Source of the DNA: Laspinema sp963821735
GTDB lineage: Bacteria; Cyanobacteriota; Cyanobacteriia; Cyanobacteriales; Laspinemataceae
Direction of reading: 5' to 3'
Length of the DNA stretch: 64,000 nucleotides
Assembly: GCA_963821735.1 (NCBI GenBank)
Contig: CAWGFK010000055.1
Span: forward strand, 806,001 to 870,000
Part shown: positions 63,766-64,000 of the stretch, piece after piece
Layout: each line of letters starts with the position of its first letter
Numbering within the stretch: position 1 is the stretch's first letter
Translations under genes and position numbers: made by a program
Notes under the pieces: generated by a model
What the model was told of the DNA's origin: nothing
The model's database searches: none
Seen by the model: the letters and a program-made list of their open reading frames with translations, nothing else

Positions 63766-64000
63766 AAGCCACCATGGAAAGGTCAAACTATTGGACACTC
63801 TCCTGATACCAGCTCAAAATAATCTGGGAGTCATGCTCCAAAAAGTCGGGTCCCAGAAATATGAAGGTTAGAGAATAACAATCTGTTAAGGAGCTATTAT
63901 CCAAATCCACTGGATTATGAAAAAATGTAGCCGCAGTAATCTGAAGCCAAACAAGAATCTGGGCTCTAAACTCAGGAGGAGAAGAACAACGTCTGTATTG

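Overview
The window is chromosomal DNA from a cyanobacterium, most likely a filamentous, non-unicellular one. The evidence is the very frequent HIP1 octamer GCGATCGC on both strands, a DevBCA-type exporter, a cyanobacterial-type RNA polymerase omega subunit, a PedR-like LuxR regulator, cyanobacterial-only hypothetical families, a CHAT/TPR protein, and an intergenic load of short palindromic repeats. The exact genus cannot be read from the sequence. I see no rRNA, no CRISPR array and no complete insertion sequence.

Layout. 0.1-5.2 kb is a nitric-oxide detoxification island: norB, a frameshifted truncated globin and ric run as one minus-strand operon. A divergent Crp/Fnr regulator faces them across a perfect TTGACTTAAGTCAA palindrome. 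5.4-9.5 kb holds an ABC1/UbiB-like kinase, a GDP-mannose pair (manC plus a detached cupin) and a hypothetical. 9.8-15.5 kb holds a coupled pair of tiny genes, then a very long PAS/GAF histidine kinase broken into four frames, and its response regulator. 16.3-24 kb holds an LCP-family cell-wall ligase, a GDSL esterase, rpoZ, a tRNA-Pro(GGG) and a TPR protein. 24.6-28.2 kb is an ion-homeostasis group (RCK-gated K+ channel, TrkA-like RCK protein, CPA1 Na+/H+ antiporter). 28.8-34.3 kb holds argD and devBCA. 36-45.4 kb holds a HAD phosphatase, an RDD protein, a subtilase with a small partner, a 1.2 kb non-coding array of likely small RNAs, a CHAT/TPR orthocaspase-like protein and an orphan PrlF antitoxin. 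45.6-60 kb is ordinary metabolism and small conserved proteins (ddl, yccF, pdxA, WD40, pentapeptide, CYTH, fructokinase, a pedR-like gene, hisS). 60.2-64 kb is AT-rich and accessory: eroded helix-turn-helix genes, a SHOCT protein, a run of small hydrophobic ORFs and a stray P-loop.

Two signals stand out. First, a non-coding repeat family (copies at 0.5, 5.2, 22.0 and 24.2 kb) has fixed termini TAGCCCTGTCAAGG...CCTTGACAGGGCTA but interchangeable, internally amplified palindromic cores. Three copies are bounded by 11-12 bp direct duplications, so it moves like a MITE while its centre varies. Second, 40.6-41.3 kb carries repeated GATGCACYC motifs, three of which sit 8-13 nt before a minus-strand intrinsic terminator: a probable tandem cluster of homologous small RNAs just upstream of the CHAT gene.

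One caution about the data: about ten otherwise intact genes are interrupted by a single-base indel, most explained by one missing base in a short homopolymer. This may be sequencing error rather than gene decay, so I mark broken genes as frameshifted, not dead.
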